Shown here piece by piece: positions 43,633-45,823 of a stretch of DNA of 45,823 nt. A model generated the notes under the pieces. That model worked only from the letters and a program-made list of their open reading frames with translations, searched no databases and had not been told where the DNA came from. Origin of the DNA: an uncultured Bacteroidales bacterium (GTDB lineage Bacteria > Bacteroidota > Bacteroidia > Bacteroidales > Bacteroidaceae). The position numbers and the translations under genes are program-made. Location of the stretch: assembly GCA_902798425.1 (NCBI GenBank), contig CADBWR010000026.1, positions 1 through 45,823 of the forward strand. The letters run 5' to 3'. Numbering within the stretch: position 1 is the first letter of the stretch; every line of letters starts with the position of its first letter.

Positions 43633-43664
43633 AATTGTCAATTGTCATTTGTCAATTGTCAATT
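43633..43664. repeat. Tandem ATTGTCA repeats
   Basis: Four imperfect copies of a 7-8-bp unit (AATTGTC, ATTTGTC) fill the gap between the AAA and DUF4435 genes. Confidence 0.6.
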
Positions 43665-44466
43665 ATATCGTGATATCGCTCACCTCCGTCACATTTTCCA
43701 TCCAGCCATTCATAATGACAGCAGGCGAATGGGTGGTGAGGATAATCTGCACATTGGGATTCATCTCTACCACTAAATCAATGAGGCGTTTCTGCCACTC
43801 TATATGCAGGCTTACCTCTGGCTCATCCATAAAGAGCACGTAGGGCTGTTGGTCTTCCACCAGCACGGTCAGCAGAATGGCCAGCATCTGCTTCTCGCCA
43901 CTTGACAACTGGTAGGGCACCAGTGTCTCGCCAATCTGCGAGAAGCGTATCTCGTTCTCAGTACGCACAATCTTCTTGCCTGTCTCCTCAAAGAGGTCAT
44001 CGACAATGTCCTGAAAGCGTGTCTTGGGTTTCGACAATTCCTGGGCAGCATCCGTACGCCCTTGTTGCAAGGCGCTGATGATGCGGTTGCCGATGTTCAC
44101 CTGATAGTCCAGATACTTTCGCTGCAGGTTATAGATTTGGAAGTCAAGCGCAGAAGAAATACGCGAGTCCACCATGTTCAGTGTCTCATTGTCCAGCATC
44201 GGTGAGTCCATCGAGCGGATGATGTCATAACGGATATGAGTGGCATCTTCAGGAACAACCGTCAGATGGACACCCTTGAGCAAGTGGTTCTGCAGGTCTC
44301 CGTTCGTGTTGACGCTGCGGAACACCTTGTTCAAAATGGTTGACTTACCCACTCCATTAATACCACTAAGGATATTCACATGTGGATCCAGATTCCACAC
44401 AATGTGCTTCTTACCACTCCACAAGGAGTCGATTTCGATTGTTTGGATAAAGTCTGCGTATTTCAT
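43663..44466 (-). CDS. AAA/ABC-type ATPase paired with DUF4435 protein
   Basis: 267 aa from ATG 44466. Walker A SGINGVGKST at about 34-43, ABC-like signature YQLSSGEKQM, Walker B YVLFMDEPEVSLH, and the switch histidine in ILTTHSPAVI. It is small for an AAA21/OLD-type ATPase, with a short helical middle segment (FQIYNLQRKYLDYQVNIGNR). It would dimerise on ATP like SMC/Rad50 ATPases and act with the DUF4435 protein. It lies 48 nt after the FKBP gene on the same strand. Confidence 0.85.
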   Translation of the reverse strand: MKYADFIQTIEIDSLWSGKKHIVWNLDPHVNILSGINGVGKSTILNKVFRSVNTNGDLQNHLLKGVHLTVVPEDATHIRYDIIRSMDSPMLDNETLNMVDSRISSALDFQIYNLQRKYLDYQVNIGNRIISALQQGRTDAAQELSKPKTRFQDIVDDLFEETGKKIVRTENEIRFSQIGETLVPYQLSSGEKQMLAILLTVLVEDQQPYVLFMDEPEVSLHIEWQKRLIDLVVEMNPNVQIILTTHSPAVIMNGWMENVTEVSDITI

Positions 44467-44514
44467 AGGCCAGTAAACAATAGACGTTAACCAATAAACG
44501 GGAAACAATAAACG

Positions 44515-45120
44515 TTATTCCCTGTCACCCTTTGTCTTGCGCCAGAAGTTTTCTAACTGCAAGTCAAAAATCAGCGTGCTGTAGGCTGGAATAGCAGATC
44601 TTGCCGAACCGCCATAGCCCAACTGATAGGGTATATAGATACGCCAATGGTCTCCGCGATGCATATGCATCAGTGCGGTGGCAAAGCCTCTCACAACACC
44701 ATTGATAGGAAACTTTGACGGCGTAGCCAACTCCGGGTCAAAAGTACCAGCATAGCTGCGGTCGAAGATGAGTCCCTGAGCATAGCTGGGGGATGGTAAC
44801 AGACGACCCATATAGTGCACCTCGACAGAGTCTGTCAAGAGGGGTGACGTAATGCCACTCCCTTCCTTCAGCTTCTCTGCCACGACATAGTCGCCGTAGC
44901 CAAACGAATACCCTTTATCCGGCAAGGTAAAGCTTGGGTACAGTCCCCACGAAGTCTGTCCTTGATCTATTTTCTGCTGTGTGTCTGACACCAAACGGGC
45001 AAAGAACACATCGTTCTTATTCTGCCAATCAGCATATTCTTCAACAGTGTCGTCTTCCTCCTTACACGAGGCCAGCGCCAACACTGCCAGCAGACACCAG
45101 ATGATATTTCTGAACTTCAT
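44515..45120 (-). CDS. FKBP-type peptidyl-prolyl isomerase lipoprotein
   Basis: 201 aa. Lipoprotein signal peptide with lipobox LASC (C19). The FKBP domain occupies the C-terminal half: VEVHYMGRLL, LIFDRSY, VVRGFATALMHMHRGDHWRI, IPYQLGYGG, IPAYSTLIFDLQLENF. It should catalyse proline isomerisation in the periplasm, anchored to a membrane. It follows the glycyl-tRNA synthetase gene by 6 nt in one operon. Confidence 0.92.
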   Translation of the reverse strand: MKFRNIIWCLLAVLALASCKEEDDTVEEYADWQNKNDVFFARLVSDTQQKIDQGQTSWGLYPSFTLPDKGYSFGYGDYVVAEKLKEGSGITSPLLTDSVEVHYMGRLLPSPSYAQGLIFDRSYAGTFDPELATPSKFPINGVVRGFATALMHMHRGDHWRIYIPYQLGYGGSARSAIPAYSTLIFDLQLENFWRKTKGDRE

Positions 45121-45126
45121 CGTTTA

Positions 45127-45823
45127 TTACTGTAATTTCTTCAACAGGCTTGCAATGCTCACCTTATCTTCGATAATATTGTTCAGGTCGCTGATGTTCA
45201 CGCGCTCCTGCTCCATAGTATCACGGAAGCGCAGTGTAACCTTGCCATCAACGAGCGAGTCGTGGTCGACGGTGACGCAGTATGGGGTACCGATAGCGTC
45301 CTGACGGCGATAGCGCTTACCGATAGAGTCCTTCTCGTCATACTGGCAGGCGAAGTGATACTTCAGCTGGTCAATAATCTCACGAGCTTTCTCAGGCAGG
45401 CCGTCCTTCTTCACCAGCGGCATCACAGCACACTTGACAGGTGCCAGAGCAGCAGGCAGACGCAGTACGGTACGTGTCTCGCCATTCTCCAGCTTCTCCT
45501 CGTCAAAGGCGTGACACATGATGCTCAGGAACATACGGTCTACACCAATAGATGTCTCGATGACATACGGAGTATAGCTCTCGTTGGTCTGTGGGTCAAA
45601 GTACTTGATAGACTTGCCAGAGTATTTCTCATGCTGGCTCAGGTCGAAGTTGGTACGAGAGTGGATACCCTCTACCTCCTTGAAGCCAAACGGCATCTTA
45701 AACTCGATATCGGTAGCAGCATTAGCATAGTGAGCCAACTTGTCGTGGTCGTGGAAACGATAGTTCTCAGCACCAAAGCCCAGTGCCAGGTGCCACTTCA
45801 TACGGGTTTCCTTCCACTTGGGG
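45127..45823 (-). CDS. glyQS: Glycyl-tRNA synthetase, C-terminal part (runs off the window)
   Basis: About 232 codons of the 3' end; the gene continues beyond the right edge. Class II motif 3 region ETSIGVDRMFLSIM, GFKEVEGIHSRTNFDL, and an anticodon-binding domain (LPAALAPVKCAVMPL, RYRRQDAIGTPYCVTVDHD, TLRFRDTMEQERV). This is the single-chain eukaryote-like alpha2 type used by Bacteroidota. It leads the operon with the FKBP, ATPase and DUF4435 genes. Confidence 0.95.
   Translation of the reverse strand, partial: PKWKETRMKWHLALGFGAENYRFHDHDKLAHYANAATDIEFKMPFGFKEVEGIHSRTNFDLSQHEKYSGKSIKYFDPQTNESYTPYVIETSIGVDRMFLSIMCHAFDEEKLENGETRTVLRLPAALAPVKCAVMPLVKKDGLPEKAREIIDQLKYHFACQYDEKDSIGKRYRRQDAIGTPYCVTVDHDSLVDGKVTLRFRDTMEQERVNISDLNNIIEDKVSIASLLKKLQ

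Noticed and set aside
1-45823. CRISPR array, tRNA or rRNA genes, complete insertion sequence
   Set aside because: No spaced direct repeats of 24-40 nt, no cloverleaf with CCA-type acceptor, and no transposase-like protein was found.

Overview
The window looks like chromosomal DNA of a Bacteroidales bacterium, most likely Prevotella or a close relative. Evidence: many starts are preceded by the Bacteroidota sigma-ABfr promoter (TTTGG or TTG, about 19-20 bp, then TAnnTTTG); Shine-Dalgarno sequences are nearly absent; the surface protein families (DUF4421, DUF3943), the two-subunit glycine decarboxylase, the single-chain glycyl-tRNA synthetase and the TssD/Hcp-like proteins are typical of the group. 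No rRNA, tRNA, CRISPR array or complete insertion sequence was found. Region 1 (1-12850) is an accessory island, visibly more AT-rich from about 2.4 to 12.6 kb. It holds a VirE-type primase/helicase-like protein beside a repeat-rich, iteron-like intergenic region; an AAA15 ATPase plus TOPRIM-like nuclease cassette with a palindromic operator; an HNH-like protein that has lost its zinc cysteines; a long nested RNA hairpin leading into a double-HIRAN protein; a broken and an intact member of a modular repeat/GIY-YIG nuclease family; a Rossmann-plus-PD-(D/E)XK fusion; and an AbiE-type toxin-antitoxin pair with a duplicated operator. The island is bracketed by two related segments that share a 19-nt direct repeat (TTTGAGGAGGTSAAGTAAA), each ending in a strong terminator hairpin. 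Region 2 (12.9-17.5 kb) carries outer-membrane proteins (DUF4421; an LA_2272/DUF3943 protein interrupted by a stop codon), an orphan UmuD-like peptidase and an XRE regulator. Region 3 (17.6-30.5 kb) is mostly housekeeping: CcsA/ResB cytochrome c maturation, a DMT exporter, RmuC, a secreted GH36 alpha-galactosidase, a MATE transporter, RsmA, two tandem TssD/Hcp-like proteins with no other T6SS gene, an LPG-synthase-type membrane protein and the dipeptidase PepD. A candidate minus-strand small RNA lies at about 25.5-25.73 kb. Region 4 (30.5-36.9 kb) is a minus-strand operon, lplA-gcvT-gcvH-gcvPA-gcvPB-lpdA, holding the whole glycine cleavage system with its own lipoylation and dihydrolipoamide dehydrogenase enzymes. 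Region 5 (36.9-45.8 kb) has dxs-trkA-trkH-manA on the plus strand. On the minus strand is glyQS-FKBP lipoprotein-AAA ATPase-DUF4435, so a PARIS-like ATPase/TOPRIM pair lies downstream of a tRNA synthetase gene. The best candidates for undescribed biology are the paired island-edge RNAs, the hairpin RNA plus HIRAN unit, the AAA15/TOPRIM cassette with its HNH-like neighbour, and the DprA-like/PD-(D/E)XK fusion.
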